In this document: positions 46,480 through 59,100 of the stretch, piece by piece | Numbering within the stretch: the stretch's first letter is position 1 | How the letters are laid out: every line of letters begins with the position of its first letter | Origin: Malachius bipustulatus | Taxonomy: Eukaryota; Arthropoda; Insecta; Coleoptera; Melyridae | Assembly: GCA_910589415.1 (NCBI GenBank) | Contig: OU342633.1 | Span: 39,810,210 to 39,874,209, forward strand | Length of the DNA: 64,000 nucleotides | Direction of reading: 5' to 3' | Notes under the pieces: model-generated | Seen by the model: the letters and a program-made list of their open reading frames with translations, nothing else | The model's database searches: none | What the model was told of the DNA's origin: nothing | Translations under genes and position numbers: made by a program

Positions 46480-47240
46480 GTTAAATCTCTAGTCGCAGGG
46501 AAACGCACTAGAGGGGTGTATTTTGGCATTTCCGGCCTCATAAGCGGAGAATTGCCCTGTCGTCTAGTCAGCTGCTTAGCCCCCAGCTGATGAAGTAGGT
46601 GGTATTGTCTGGCGACATACCGACCATAGGGGCCGAATCTTTATGTCTTCGTCATCCTGGCAGTATTGCCAACTCACGAGTTTCGGTCACTGAATTTCCT
46701 TGAGGTGTTCAGGCAGACCCAACTCCTTGATTTTTTTTGTGTGTAGGACGAAGTCGGTAATCGATTGACGACAGCCGGAGTTTCTCTAATGGAGAACTCT
46801 GTTTCACATAGTTTTAGTTTTATTTTAGGATGAGTATGGTGGTGGAGGTTATTGGTTCTGGTATAGTCTGTTCAACCAGAGGTTAGGGAAAATATTTAGC
46901 TTTCTTTTGAAAAATCTTTAGTTACAAGGTAGTGTACTAGAGGGGTGCATTATGTCATTTCCAGCCTTATAAATGGAAAGGGCCTGCCGTTTAGTCAGTT
47001 GTGGAGCCCCGACTGATGAAGTAGGAGGTATAGTCACGTGACATGCCAACCACAGGGGCCAATTATTTGAGCTTCGCTACATAGGCAAATATTGCCACCA
47101 TAAGAGTTTTGTCCTTTTGAGTCCCTTTGTGTTCTCATAAGACTCAACTTATTTTGATAAGTTATGTGTAGAGCGGAGTTAGTTTCCGAATAACGGCAGT
47201 CAGGTTTTCCTTTTGGGAGCCTGTTTAACCTAGTTTTAGT
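46480..47240 (+). repeat. Diverged direct repeat pair of about 340 bp
   Basis: 46480-46820 and 46908-47240 share ordered blocks: CACTAGAGGGGTGTATTTTG / TACTAGAGGGGTGCATTATG, GATGAAGTAGG, CATAGGGGCC / CACAGGGGCC, and CCTAGTTTTAG-type ends. Similarity is partial, so the duplication is old within the element's lineage although the insertion itself is young. Confidence 0.65.
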
Positions 47241-47425
47241 AACCAGAGTCCTACTGGCGGTTTCCGAGGTCAGGGCTCGCCCATATTGCTTTGTGTTTGA
47301 AACATGGAGTGTTTAAAACTTGTTCTTTCTGTCTTTTCTTTCGGTTTGTTGGGATTTGTTAATTGTTGGTTCGAGAGGAGCTCTCTCGGAAAAGTTTCTT
47401 GTGGAGACTTTTCCTTCCTTTTTAC

Positions 47426-47436
47426 AAGGGGGGGTG
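47426..47436 (+). promoter_or_regulatory. Polypurine tract
   Basis: AAGGGGGGGTG directly before the TGCAGCG start of the 3' LTR; the expected plus-strand primer site. Confidence 0.85.
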
Positions 47437-50142
47437 TGCAGCGTGCCTTGCACGCTACGTTTTCTTTTTCAAAATTTTGATCCTCGATTTAGAATATTTT
47501 TATAAAGTTCAGAAGAGTTATGATTGACTGTACATTTTTGCTGGTGTAAGAGGCTGTATTAGGCAAAGATCACGAACGAACATCTGGCAGCTATTAAGAA
47601 ATTCCTGCTTTTGTTATTTGAGTAAGACGTAGAAAACATGTCTGGTCGATTTTCTGTCCCGGTTCTAGGTTTTCAGAGTTTGAAAAGTATATCATCTTAT
47701 GCGAATTAATTTTCCGCGTCTAACGAGACCACTCTCATCTTGCTACTCTAGATTTCCGATTAGTTATCCAGATAAAACCTAAAATATTATTTCTTTGGGT
47801 GTGGGTTAAAAAACAGGAAAAGATAGTTGAGAAGACCCATAAAGAAACATATAAAAAAACTTGCATTTCGTTCTGAGACACGACAGGCCTCGAGTATATG
47901 CGGATTCACGATTGTGAAATTTAAGTTTGGATAGAGGGAGAACGGAAGAGGTTGGTCGTACTGCCGAAAGTGTACCAAAGTATATGAGAATCGATCCGAC
48001 ACCGTCGCGTGCGAGTTTTAAGTGTTGCATACCATCAATGATAAGGTTTGAATTTGAAAGTAGGTCACCAAGTTCGGTTAGACAGTGGTTAGGGCGCATG
48101 CGGTGGCGTCATCCCAAAAAAAACTATAAATGGAGGTAAAGGACGCTTCAGGTTCATTTTTCGATCTAAATTGGGCAGATCATGTAGCTCGTCTACAAAT
48201 TCGTGAATTAATATTAGTCCCTTGTGTAAGTATATAGATATTGTTATGGTGAAGTTATTTCTGTGAAAGATGCAGTCTTACGTAAGTAATCTTCTGAATT
48301 TAATTTTGGTCATTATAACTAATATTCGCTTTCTTGTCTTTACAGACAAGGGACTTACTTACTACTAGATTTAATTTTGGGCTTCTTATTTCTGACTTAC
48401 TTAGGGACTTACTTATTATTGGATTTAGTTTTAAACTTATTTTGGAGTTTCAAGTTCTAGAATGTTAGGTCCCGACTTCCAGTTTTGATTTTTAACTACT
48501 AATTTCCGATTTCCAGTTTTTGATTTCGATCTTTGAATTTCTAAGTTTTAACTTTTGATTCCTGAATTTTAATTTCGAACTTCTAGTTCTGAGTTTTGAG
48601 TTCCAATTTTCAAACTTCTGATTTACACGAAAGTTTACATAAAGATTCGATCATGTGGAGGCTTATGTAGGTACCTACCTAGGTAGGTACACTAGCCTGT
48701 GTGAAAGGTGATATTTGTGGAAGCTTGGAAAAATAAAGAAGAATGGTGGAGTTTAGTTTGGAGACATGGAAGGTTTCATCAGGCAGAGGTCCTAGCACTT
48801 TGATATTTGGTCGTCACAAGGTAGCAGGGAGAGCAGTCCAGCTCATCCGGCACCTGGAGCACCAACCAAGGGGTGCTAACACCAGCACAAAGGCAGTTCC
48901 AGTAACCATGCCGGCCTATGCTTTGATCATCGCGCTTAATTAGGTTAGAGGAACCTTAGTTCGTCAGTTTTGAGATGGAGTTTTGGATAATAAGGTATGT
49001 CTTTATGAGTGAATAAACTTTTGCTATTTTCCGATAATCAAGAAAATTAAATAAATTCAAGTACAGTGTTTAATTGATTTCATCACCTATGACTTTCTAA
49101 GTGAATTTGATTTTTGATAATATGTTATGAACTTTTATTGTGGTCAACAAGTGACTAATGTAATGGTTATGTGTAAAAATAATTTATTAAATTTATCGTA
49201 TGTGTTTAGGATTTCGAGTTAGAGATGATCATTTTCTAAATTAAATTTTGAATTTCAGATTTTGTAGGTAGATACCTGTTTTTATATTGAAACTTTTGCT
49301 TAAGATAAATTTGAATTTTTTGAGAAATAACTTCTGATCTAACTCGGAGTTCTATTCAGAATCATACCTATGTGTTATAGTTTAGAAATTGTTTAATAGA
49401 ATTTGAACTTTAGAAATTTTTATCTGAACTATTTTGAATTTTAGTCATGTAGGTTTGATATCTTTGGTAATAAGGTAGTATTTATGTTTGAAGGTTTGAA
49501 TCAGGATTACTGATTTTGATTATTAGATTTATTGTTTAGGTATAAGATCTATTGGTGATTACCAGCCTAGTCTATTGTACTGATGAAATTGATTTTAATA
49601 AATCTTTGTATTAAAATTCAACAATTTTAGAGTATTAAGAATCAACCCTCCTCATGTTCTTTTAAATTATTTATTCAATCAGTAGAGTAACATCAAGAAT
49701 AGGGCGATATATCCTGGTATATTTTGGTGAGGTTTATTAATTTTTGGTTATTGTTTTTAAAATTGTTAGGAGTTACTACGGGTCCAGTCTGGTTCGGTGG
49801 ATGCTGGATTTTCCAGAGGAAAGCCACATTTATCTGTCCCGGACTGGATAATCACAACGAACCTTTTGGTGAAGTTTGGTTTTGGTTTGATACTTTGGAA
49901 ATTTTAGACGATCACTTTTCAAAATTTAAAATTTATTTTTCTTCCGACATTTAGAATATTTGGGTGGGGCATTCGAAATTTGATATGTCCTACTCGACAG
50001 GCCAATGTGGCTAATGTTACAAATTTGCCTAGTCACATTGAGATCTGTCAATAGCCACCTCCTTTTTGGGGTTAAGGTAAGTGAATTATTTTTTATTATT
50101 CAACTTTTTGAGTGGGAGTAAGCGAGGGGGAGGAAGGCTCCA
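47437..50142 (+). repeat. 3' LTR
   Basis: It has the same length (2,706 bp) and the same internal open frames, signals and ends as the 5' LTR. I noticed no difference by eye. It is followed by the target duplication CGAG. Confidence 0.95.
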
Positions 50143-50390
50143 CGAGGACCGACCTCGACGTCAGCATCGCGTTCAGCGACCTCTAAAACGGAGGGTGACA
50201 CAAGTTTGGCCGCCAAGAGAAAGAAGTTCCGTGATTTACCCTTCATAGGGGTGGTTTTTGGGCGTTTTAGGGGGTGCGGTCAACTCGAGAAGAGTTTAAA
50301 CCACCACCATCGTATTCAGCATCCTCGAAAACGGGGAAAGGGGGAGTTCTAGTCTCGTTAGACTCTGAAATCCGAGCACTTTTCGGTTTT
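50143..50390. repeat. GC-rich repeat block (right part)
   Basis: It continues the block split by the retrotransposon. CGACCTCGACGTCAGCATCG here is the inverse of the sequence near 35450-35480, and it goes on with CATAGGGGTGGTTTTTGGGC and a CCACCACCATCG stretch. Confidence 0.6.
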
Positions 50391-51026
50391 TTTTCCGAGT
50401 CACAGAATCCACTAGTATAAAAATTTTTATTTACGAACCTGACTAAAACGTGAATTCTTTGTGTCTCTTATCTATAAGCTATAAAGTCATTAACTAATTA
50501 CCTATGTATCTTTATATCAACATACAAAGGCTGATTATATATTATCTTTTTTATCTCTTAAGAGTTTTATTTTCATATAAACAACCTAAATATGGGCATG
50601 TAGACCAAATAAATAGATAGGGGTACCTACTTTGATATAAATGATTATTGATATAATAAGGTGCTAGTGAAATGACGCAATAACTAGATGGTACACACAC
50701 TAATGAGGAATATCCTGTAATTGTAAAAAAATATTTTTCCTAGTAAGTACGATATTAAAAAAAAGTAAGTTAAAGAGGCGTCCTTATACGCTAAGTATAA
50801 TCGCGGAGCGTGCGCCTCCTCGTGGATTTTTTCCGCAATTCGGTGCGGCATACTAATTCTTGACAGCTCGTTTCAATAAAATGAAACCTTTCTTAAAATC
50901 ATTATTTGGAAGTGTATTTATAGATTTTTAAATTATTTATTATGACTACAATAATTATTAAAAGTCATTTCCAAGCAGTCAGTCTCGACTGTTTTCGTTT
51001 TAAATCGTTGAGAAACGGGCGAAATC
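50391..51026. other. Intergenic, no gene recognised
   Basis: AT-rich sequence with one GC-richer stretch (50770-50860). No exon-like frame. Confidence 0.3.
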
Positions 51027-51262
51027 TCATGACACAGAATAGATACAATCAGAAGCTAAACTCGCCGGCGGCGCCTTTGATCTTTTAGAAACACGCCACA
51101 CCTCTAGCGGCCATTGCTTCAGATCAGAGTAGTAACGCAGGCCCGCCACCAGCCCGCCACAGGAATAGCTAGGTACAATTCTATTCTGTGTAGATGCGCG
51201 AACTCGGCATTTTTATTGAAGTTTATATTCTGATTGTACCTATTCTGTGCTCATGATGAGTT
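51027..51262. repeat. Small inverted repeat with CACAGAATA ends
   Basis: TCATGACACAGAATAGATAC near 51028 pairs with GTACCTATTCTGTGCTCATG near 51235. A third copy of the ATTCTATTCTGTG word lies inside. Probably a small MITE. Confidence 0.5.
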
Positions 51263-52258
51263 TTCACATGAGCGATGTTAGAGAATACGTTTACATGGAA
51301 CTTTTCTTCAAGGAACCGCTCTTTTAGAGAGATTCCTATATGGTAAATCCACTCGTAAAAATGGAAAACCTACTATTGTTCCATTGTTCAGGTGATATAA
51401 TTGTTCCATTTAAAAAATATCACCTTTTCTTATCAACATAATAAGTTCATATTTCATCTCATGTTTTAGGGTTTTTTATCCAGCTTATGTAATAAGTCGA
51501 AGAGTTTTGGATATATTTTGCAGCTGCAGCAGGAAAATGTTACTGTAAACATTGCGCTGCTCAGAAACTGATTTAGAACCCTTATTCGCCTGAAATACAG
51601 CTAAAAAATTATACCAGTAGTTATTGTTTTATTAGTATTAACTACTTAAATGTTAAATGTGATAATAAATTAACTAAATTTTTTAACTTTAATTTACTAT
51701 CTAAAAAAAGATTCAGGAGTAATAAATGCGTATGTAATCAACTAATCAAGCATATAAAGGTACTCGTGTACAACAAACCTTTCCCGATTTTTTTTTATCC
51801 CTGAACGATCTTAAGTTTGCAATGAGGAATACATTAAAATGAATAGCGGGCACGCGGTACTTGCCGCATCGAATTGTCAAATTTGCCTACGTGGTGGCGC
51901 CACTATAGTTACTTATTTAGCCTATTGGATGATGGTGAAAAAAATTTAAACTAAAAAATCATGAACGTCCTAAATTAATAAGGACAATAAGGTTCACAAA
52001 AACCCTTCAGTCTTCGCGGTATCGGTGCGCCGCCGAACTTGACACGGCCTTCTCAGACACAATTCAAGCTAATTCAACAATTCTCTGTTGAATACAGGCG
52101 GTCAGACCGCAGCGTCCTTGGGTGCTGCTTAAGAAAATAGAAACCATAAAACCACGATGGAGATTCTAAGTTACATTAATAAGTTTCACAAAAGCCTTCT
52201 CAATCTCGATGCGCTACACGAAACTTGGCATGTGCTCGCCAGAGACATATACTATACA
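51263..52258. other. Intergenic, no gene recognised
   Basis: AT-rich; only short chance frames. Confidence 0.3.
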
Positions 52259-53014
52259 TACAGGTGTCCCAAGATTTCTTTATCAAGGGATATCCGCGTT
52301 ATTTCAAAAAATAAACAAATGAAATTCAGGAAATTTCAACCATACCTCTAAGGCTTTGCAGCTGCACCCTCAATGCCCCTTTACGCCTTTCCACCCCTAA
52401 GTAATCATCCCCTACTTTTTTTTTTCAAATGACACCCCCATGCATATTTTTTTTGCTCGGCAGGATTGTTGACTTCTTTCTGAATACATTGCCATACGAT
52501 TTTTTCAAATCGAGACATATCTAGCACGCCGAAAACAATATAATATCAAAACAAACGAGGGTTGTCAAGGAGTTGCAATTGCTTGTTTTTTGTGTTAATG
52601 TTTCCTCCAACCACCTTAGCTAGTAATACCGGTGTTACCGATATAGGCGTTGATAATAATAATTGCTTCTGTGATTTTAATGTCATATTAAATGTTAATT
52701 GTTATTCCTTGACAACCCTCGTTTGTTATATTATGTTGTTTTCGGCGTGCTAGATATGTCTCGATTTAAAAAATCGTATGAATTTCGTATTCAGAAAGAA
52801 GTCAACAATCCTGCTGAGCAAAAAAAATATGGGGGTGTCATTTGAAAAAAAAAAAGTAGGGGATGATTACTTAGGGGTGGAAAGGCGTAAAGGGGCATTG
52901 AGGGTGCAGCTGCAAAGCCTTAGGGGTATTGTTGAAATTTCCTGAATTTCATTTGTTTATTTTTTGAAATAACCCAGATATCCCTTGATAAAGAAATCTT
53001 GGGACACCCTGCTA
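52259..53014. repeat. Palindromic element, TA-CAGGTGTCCCA ends
   Basis: TACAGGTGTCCCAAGATTTC at 52259 is mirrored by GAAATCTTGGGACACCCTGCTA at 52993-53014. The arms are nearly identical (TGCAGCTGCACCCTCAATGC near 52361 and its mirror near 52895). The inner stem is CAAACGAGGGTTGTCAAGGA (52553 region) with its mirror. Confidence 0.85.
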
Positions 53015-53110
53015 TATATGCGAGTACTGGGGGTCACTATACATGCATGGTGAACATCTGAAACGCGTGATTCTTTAGCGTGTAACTGAGAAAAAAGTTC
53101 ATATTAACAT

Positions 53111-53916
53111 ATCAAACGCATCCTTTCCGAGATACAGGGTGTGTAAAAAATTTTTTTTCAGTTTTTTGACAATATCTCAGGAACCGTTTGAGACATATAA
53201 CACTGAACTTTTGCACACATCTTATTGTAATAAATACTTTTTGCGGGCTATAATTTTTTATATGTTACAGCCAGTATTATAAAGGCCGATTAAGCTAACG
53301 GGCAGATTTCAGGTACCATTTTAAAAGTTATTATTGACGTCAAATTGGTTTTATTAATATTCTTGTAATCCCTTTCAGTTCACTAGTCACTAAATTGCTA
53401 ATTTCCCACCTGCGGTAGATACCTTTTCTAGAAACGGTCCCAGAAATCTGCCCGTTAACTTAATGAGCCTTTATAATACTGGCTGTTAGTGAAACAAACC
53501 ATAAAAAATTTATCAAAAAGAAGTGAAATTTTTGTCCACAACAAAACATATATGTTGGTACTTTTATGTTTTTCATCATAAAATGTTTTTTTTTCTCGCA
53601 AGCAGTTCACATTAAAGCTTTTGACCAAGAGTACCTTTTTTATGTAGAAAATATTCACAGTTTAAAATGTGTTTCCACAATGCTAATTTTCCCAGTAGTG
53701 TCGTAGAAATTAGAGGCAAACAAATTTCAAGCAACCCTAATATCTCCGCCACTGCCAAATGGAAAGAAATTGAATCAGCGCTCAAAACGTAAATAATAAT
53801 TATTATAAAATGTGTATAAAAATTCAGTTTTATATCTCAAACGGTTCCTGAGATATCGTAAAAAAACTGGAAAAAAATTATTATGACACCCTGTATCTCG
53901 AAAATGGTGCGTTTGC
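53111..53916. repeat. Palindromic element, TA-CAGGGTGTG, with symmetry extending past the termini
   Basis: TACAGGGTGTG at 53133 is mirrored by ACACCCTGTA ending at 53895. The flanks also pair: AAACGCATCCTTTCCGAGA on the left with TCTCGAAAATGGTGCGTTT on the right, so the inverted duplication includes more than one terminal unit. Confidence 0.75.
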
Positions 53917-53959
53917 GGAGCCATGTTAGAGTCTCATAACTCGCACGGTATAAAATTTT

Positions 53960-54085
53960 TGATAGCATTCGATTCAAAACCTTTTTGAACCAAAACCAAA
54001 ACCTCCAAATCCAAAACACCAAAACCTCTTTTGGGGTTTTGGTTGCACCCGACCAGATTTTGCATTTGATGGATTGGGTTTGGGA
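53960..54085. repeat. CCAAAAC-rich low-complexity segment
   Basis: AACCAAAACCAAAACCTCC-type words with inverted GGTTTTGG words at 54036-54050. It resembles internal repeats of some hAT-type elements; no termini defined. Confidence 0.4.
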
Positions 54086-55022
54086 TCGGTAGATATACAT
54101 TTGTAAATTTATGTAAGCTGTATTGAGTGTGGTGGAAATCTGAAAAGAACAATAAATATCGATCGGATGTGAAAAGGTGTTGGAAGTACTGGGTGTGTTT
54201 CTAAATACCCAACGCTGAGCAACAATACCAACAAACCGTTTCTAAATTAACGTTGACTGACGTTGACTCAACGTCAGCAGTCAACTTTCTTGTTTCTAAA
54301 TCACTGTTTGAAGTCAACGTTGACTCAACGAAGTCAACGCTGGAATAACCTGTTGAGTTGTTGAGTTGGTACTCAACGACACGTGATCGTAAACTCGTGG
54401 ACATTAGCATTATAGCGTTTGAAGGTTACAGTAATTTGTGTTGATGAAAATAAAAATAAATTATGAGAAAACTGATTGAAAATGTCGCAAGAAGTTAAGA
54501 ATAAGGTGTTTTCGGTTGCTTGTGTCAACATTCTATCAACACTTAATTTATTGTTGAGCAGTAATCAGATGATATGAATATGATACTCTCGTCATCAGGA
54601 GGCCGTGCTCCCATTTCATTTAATAATCTTTTGATTTTACTTCAGCTAAATATGTTCATACGCTACTCAAGCACTCAATTCAAACAATAAAGAAAACCAA
54701 ATCAAACAACAAAGGATTTTTTAAAGAATAATAAAATACCATATCATATACCAGCAATAAAATTCAAATTAATTTTTTTTTGTTTAGGTACTAATTAGGT
54801 AATTAGGTAACAACTTCGACTTCATTTTGTGATCAATATGTCAATGTCAACTGTAAGACGTCATCCGTCATTTCAGTTTGTTTCTAAATAGCAGGTCACC
54901 CGTGTGGGGCTTGTGTGTTACCCCCATCGGGCGCGTCCCCAGGTGGTGGATAGGGGAAGGCCTTTCCCGACAGGGTAAGGTACCGGAAACGGCGCGAACC
55001 AACAACACACGAAGAAAAAAGA

Positions 55023-56108
55023 ATGGCGGAACTAAAACAAAAAGAAGAAGTACCCCAGGAGGGTAGAACCACTGGTTCAGAATCCCTCCCTGGCCTAGTG
55101 CCAGGCTGCCCCTCGGATTCTGGGGAGGGCAATGTAACGCCAGGAACTGCCATGGAGGATGACAAATCTGACCATGGCAGTGAATCATCAGTGGGGACAA
55201 CAGGGACCGCTGATACAATATCTGCAGGGATTGGAAACATAGGACTGCAGATATCAACAATAAAAGAAAAAAGACTTTCGGGGGCCCAGAAAAGGAAACT
55301 CCGAAAGGAACAGAAAATTGCTGCTGGCACATGGACTGAAAAACGTCCAACCAACAGTAAAGCAACAAAAGAGAAGAGACCGAAGAGTGGAAAAAGATCT
55401 CGGGACGACTCGAAAACTCCACCCCAAGCCCCAAAGAGAGCGAAGGGTAATAATAGTCAAACACTGTCTGGCAAGGGACCCAGCAAGGCAACGGAAACGA
55501 AGCCTAAAGGGAGCTACAGCGAGGCAGTGTCTGGACTAAGGATGGCGGTGATAGACAGACGCCATCCTGAATTTACTCTGGATCAGGGAAAGACAGAACT
55601 GATCCAGAAGAAACTAGTCGAAGCAATGGACAGCACACCCTCGGGGAGCAAAAGTCCATTGCAATTCGAAAAAGTATCGTTTAGCGGAGGAGTCCTATGG
55701 ATGCACTGCGCAAACGAACAAACAAAAACCTGGCTCGTGGGGGTGATTGGGACACTGGGCGGACTTTGGGAAGGGATGGCCCTGACAACAGTCGAGGCCA
55801 AGGACCTACCAAAGAGGCCGAGAGTTCTAGTCTACATCCCGGGACCAGAAGAAGAGGATGGGCCAGTAAGGACACGTTTAGAGAGGCAGAATCCAGGTCT
55901 GAACGTGGGTAGCTGGCTACAACTCAGCAAGAAAAAAGAGAAGGAGGGAGTAATCCGGGCCTTTTCAATAGACGAGGGGTCATTCAAGACCCTCGAGAGA
56001 TCCCGGTTTCGAGCGTACTACAGCCTCGGAAGGGTGACTTTTCGAGTGTTGAAAGGACTCGATGGCGGGCAAAATCAGGGTCCTTCAAGCGAACCTCCAG
56101 CACAGTAA
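55023..56108 (+). CDS. LINE ORF1 protein
   Basis: 361 codons. The N-terminal 100 residues are acidic and Ser/Gly-rich. Residues about 80-160 are strongly basic (KRKLRKEQKIAAGTW, KEKRPKSGKRSRDD), suggesting RNA binding and nuclear entry. The C-terminal 180 residues form a compact domain (LWMHCANEQTKTWL...PKRPRVLVYIPGP) that resembles DUF4780, often seen in ORF1 of LOA-type insect LINEs. No CCHC knuckle is present. It overlaps ORF2 by 47 bases in another frame, which suggests reinitiation at the ORF2 ATG. Confidence 0.85.
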   Translation: MAELKQKEEVPQEGRTTGSESLPGLVPGCPSDSGEGNVTPGTAMEDDKSDHGSESSVGTTGTADTISAGIGNIGLQISTIKEKRLSGAQKRKLRKEQKIAAGTWTEKRPTNSKATKEKRPKSGKRSRDDSKTPPQAPKRAKGNNSQTLSGKGPSKATETKPKGSYSEAVSGLRMAVIDRRHPEFTLDQGKTELIQKKLVEAMDSTPSGSKSPLQFEKVSFSGGVLWMHCANEQTKTWLVGVIGTLGGLWEGMALTTVEAKDLPKRPRVLVYIPGPEEEDGPVRTRLERQNPGLNVGSWLQLSKKKEKEGVIRAFSIDEGSFKTLERSRFRAYYSLGRVTFRVLKGLDGGQNQGPSSEPPAQ

Positions 56109-59100
56109 GGCGGCATCAGCTGCCCTTACTGTGGCAATGAGGGAATTTGACGTGGCCCTCATACAAGAACCTTGGATCAACAAAGGTAAGGTAATGGGAC
56201 TAGGGGGGGTGGGAGAACTAATTTACAGTAGATCCCATGAAACCCCTAGAACCTGCATACTAGTCAAAAAAGGACTTAAAATACTTCCGTTAACTAACCT
56301 TTCTTCTAGGGATTTGACGGTAGCAAAAATCAGGACAGTCGAAGGGAATATGTCGAGGGAGATAATTCTCGGATCAGCATATTTCCCATATGACGCCCTG
56401 GAACTACCACCACCCAAAGAGGTAGAAAAACTGGTGAGAGACTGCGGGGGAAAAGGACCACAGCTGATCATCGGGTGCGACACCAACGCGCACCATACAA
56501 CTTGGGGAAGCACAAACACCAACGAAAGAGGTGAGTCACTACTACAATTTATAATGACTAACAATCTAGACATATTAAATGTAGGAAATAAACCTACTTT
56601 TGTCAACTCAAGACGAAAGGAGGTCATAGACATAACTATAGCTACACCATACGTAGGAAGCTATGTCAAAAACTGGCATGTGTCTGATGAGGTTAGTTGC
56701 TCGGATCACAGACACATAAACTTTACAATAAATGGAAACAAAACCATACAAGAAATTTATCGCAACCCTCGGAAAACTAACTGGGAGTCTTATAAGACAG
56801 ACCTGGAGCACGGTTTAAAACAGACGAGAAACACGATAAAAAACACAATAGACCTAGAAGTGGTAGCAGGACAAGTGCAGGATGCAATCACTTCGGCCTA
56901 TAACAACAACTGTCCCCTTGTCAGCAGGGACTCCAACAGGAATGTGCCCTGGTGGAACAGAAACCTAGCTGCACAAAGAGGACAAGTTAGGAAATACTTC
57001 AATAAAGCGAAGGAAACAAATAAGTGGGAGATATACAGAAAGGCTCTCACAGAATACAACAAAGCACTGAGGAAAGCAAAGAGAGATTCATGGAGAAAGC
57101 ATTGTGAGGACATAGAAGGAACTCAAGAATATGCTAGACTCCATAAAATACTCTCAAAGCAACCCCAGAGCTCCATACACACTCTGAAAACAGAGAGTGG
57201 CAAATATACGGAAACGGGAAAGGACACAATGAGAGAATTACTCAGAGTCCATTTTCCAGGTTCTAGAGTCACCGATTTATCTCCACAAGACTGCCTAAAT
57301 GCAGAACTGGGAACCCCAAAGAGGACGAACAGGGACAGCTGGCAGGTTGCGAAATCGGTGATAAACGAGAACAAAATCAAATGGGCAATCAACTCCTTTG
57401 AACCCTATAAATCGCCGGGTATAGATGGCATCTACCCAATAATGTTGCAGAAAGGACCACATCTTCTGACACAGAGGCTAAGTATGATCCTCAGGGGCAG
57501 TCTTGCACTGGGGCACATACCCAAAGCCTGGACCTTAATTAGAGTAATTTATATACCTAAACCTGGGAAAACAGGACAGGAAGGGGCAAAATCTCTAAGA
57601 CCCATAAGTCTCATGTCTTTTTTGCTGAAGACTTTAGAAAAACTGCTCGATAGGCATATAAGGGATGATGTCCTGGCAAACAGACCATTTCATCAAGACC
57701 AACATGCATATAGAACAGGAAAATCAACGGAATCAGCTTTACACCACTTGGTAGAAAAGGCAGAATACGCAATAAAACACAAGGAAGTACTATTATGTGC
57801 TTTCTTGGACATAGAAGGTGCGTTCGACAACACCTCCCTAGAATCAATCTCCAATGCATTGAGGAACAGAGGAATCAATGCAACAATATGCAGGTGGATA
57901 GACTTCATGTTGAAAAGCAGATTGGTATGCACATCCCTATTTGGGGAGACTGTGGTGGCTCAGGTAGCAAGGGGGTGTCCACAAGGAGGCGTACTGTCTC
58001 CCTTGATATGGAACCTTGTTATGGACGAGCTAATGAAACGTCTGGACCAAGAGGGAATCAAGAGCATAGGATATGCTGATGACCTTGTCATATTAATTCA
58101 AGGCAAATTTAACGACACAATAAGGCCCTGTATGCAAAGGGCTTTAAATGTTGTAACCAAATGGACAAACGAAGAGGGACTGAACATAAGTCCCTCCAAA
58201 TCAACCATCATAGCGTTTACTAATCGAAGGAAACTGGTGGGCCTAGGACCACTAAAACTTCGAGGCAGGAACGTACAAATATCGGGAGAGGTGAAATATC
58301 TTGGGGTAATCTTAGACTCAAAACTCACCTGGAACCAACAGATAGACAGGATTAAAAGAAGAGCGGAGACCACATTCATGATGGTCAGACGAACTTATGG
58401 GAAAACATGGGGATTAAAACCACATATGGTATACTGGGCGTACACCAGAGTGATTAGACCAATGTTGTTGTATGCATCTCTGGTATGGTGGACAAAGATG
58501 CAACAAAATACCGCGATAAACAAGCTCAGCAAGGTGCAAAGACTCGCATGCCTTGGAATAACGGGGGCAATGAAAACTACTTCAACTGCAGCAATGGAAG
58601 TCCTCCTAGACCTCCCACCACTTCATCTAATGATAATGGGAGAGGCAAGACTGGCACGACTAAGGCTGCAAGAAGAACCAAGGGGCAAATATGCGGAACT
58701 TGGACACAATAGAATAAAAAACTATGTGGAAGTGGACCTGCTAGATGCAAACACAGACCACATGGCTCCAAAATTCAAATTCCACAAGAGCTTTGAGGTG
58801 AGCATCAAAGATCGAGAGGAATGGAATGAGCCCACAGACAGCAACAGGCTGGTCGGAACAACCTGGTACATTGACGGGTCAAAGACCGACCAAGGAACTG
58901 GAGCTGGCATATACAATGAGTTGGACAATACTCAACACACCATATCTCTCGGGCAGTGGGCAACTGTATTTCAATCGGAAATATACGCTATGCTACACTG
59001 CGCGAGCATAAACAATAAGAGGGCCTACAAAAATAGACGGATCAATATATTAACAGATAGTCAGGCGGTTCTGAGGGCTATAGAAAGCCCCAAGATAACG

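Larger units (their letters stand above)
43973..47425 (+). other. Long non-coding tract between pol and the 3' LTR
   Basis: 3.45 kb with no long open frame where env would lie. It contains about four copies of a 90-bp tandem repeat (44941-45300, core GATAGAGTTCGTTGG), a 58-bp doublet around 45530-45620 (CGCCCTGCMCCGTCTAAAGT), degenerate ATTTTGACATTTTGAGTATG repeats (46090-46270) and a diverged direct repeat of about 340 bp (46480-46820 against 46908-47240, each with CTAGAGGGGTG and a GATGAAGTAGG word). Possibly an expanded 3' UTR; role unknown. Confidence 0.7.
35774..50142 (+). mobile_element. Full-length Ty3/gypsy-type LTR retrotransposon
   Basis: Starts TGCAGCG and ends GGCTCCA, with a 4-bp target duplication CGAG (35770-35773 and 50143-50146). 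It has two 2,706-bp LTRs, an 8,957-bp internal region, gag, pol (protease, RT, RNase H, integrase in Ty3/gypsy order), a polypurine tract and no env. The 14,369-bp total is long for the group, because of the LTRs and a 3.5-kb non-coding tract after pol. Both frames are intact and no LTR difference was noticed by eye, so insertion is very recent. A subgroup near mdg3/Blastopia is possible but only an impression. Confidence 0.95.

Noticed and set aside
43973..47436. Possible env gene after pol
   Set aside because: No open frame longer than about 90 codons and no signal peptide, cleavage or fusion-like features seen; the region is made of repeats.
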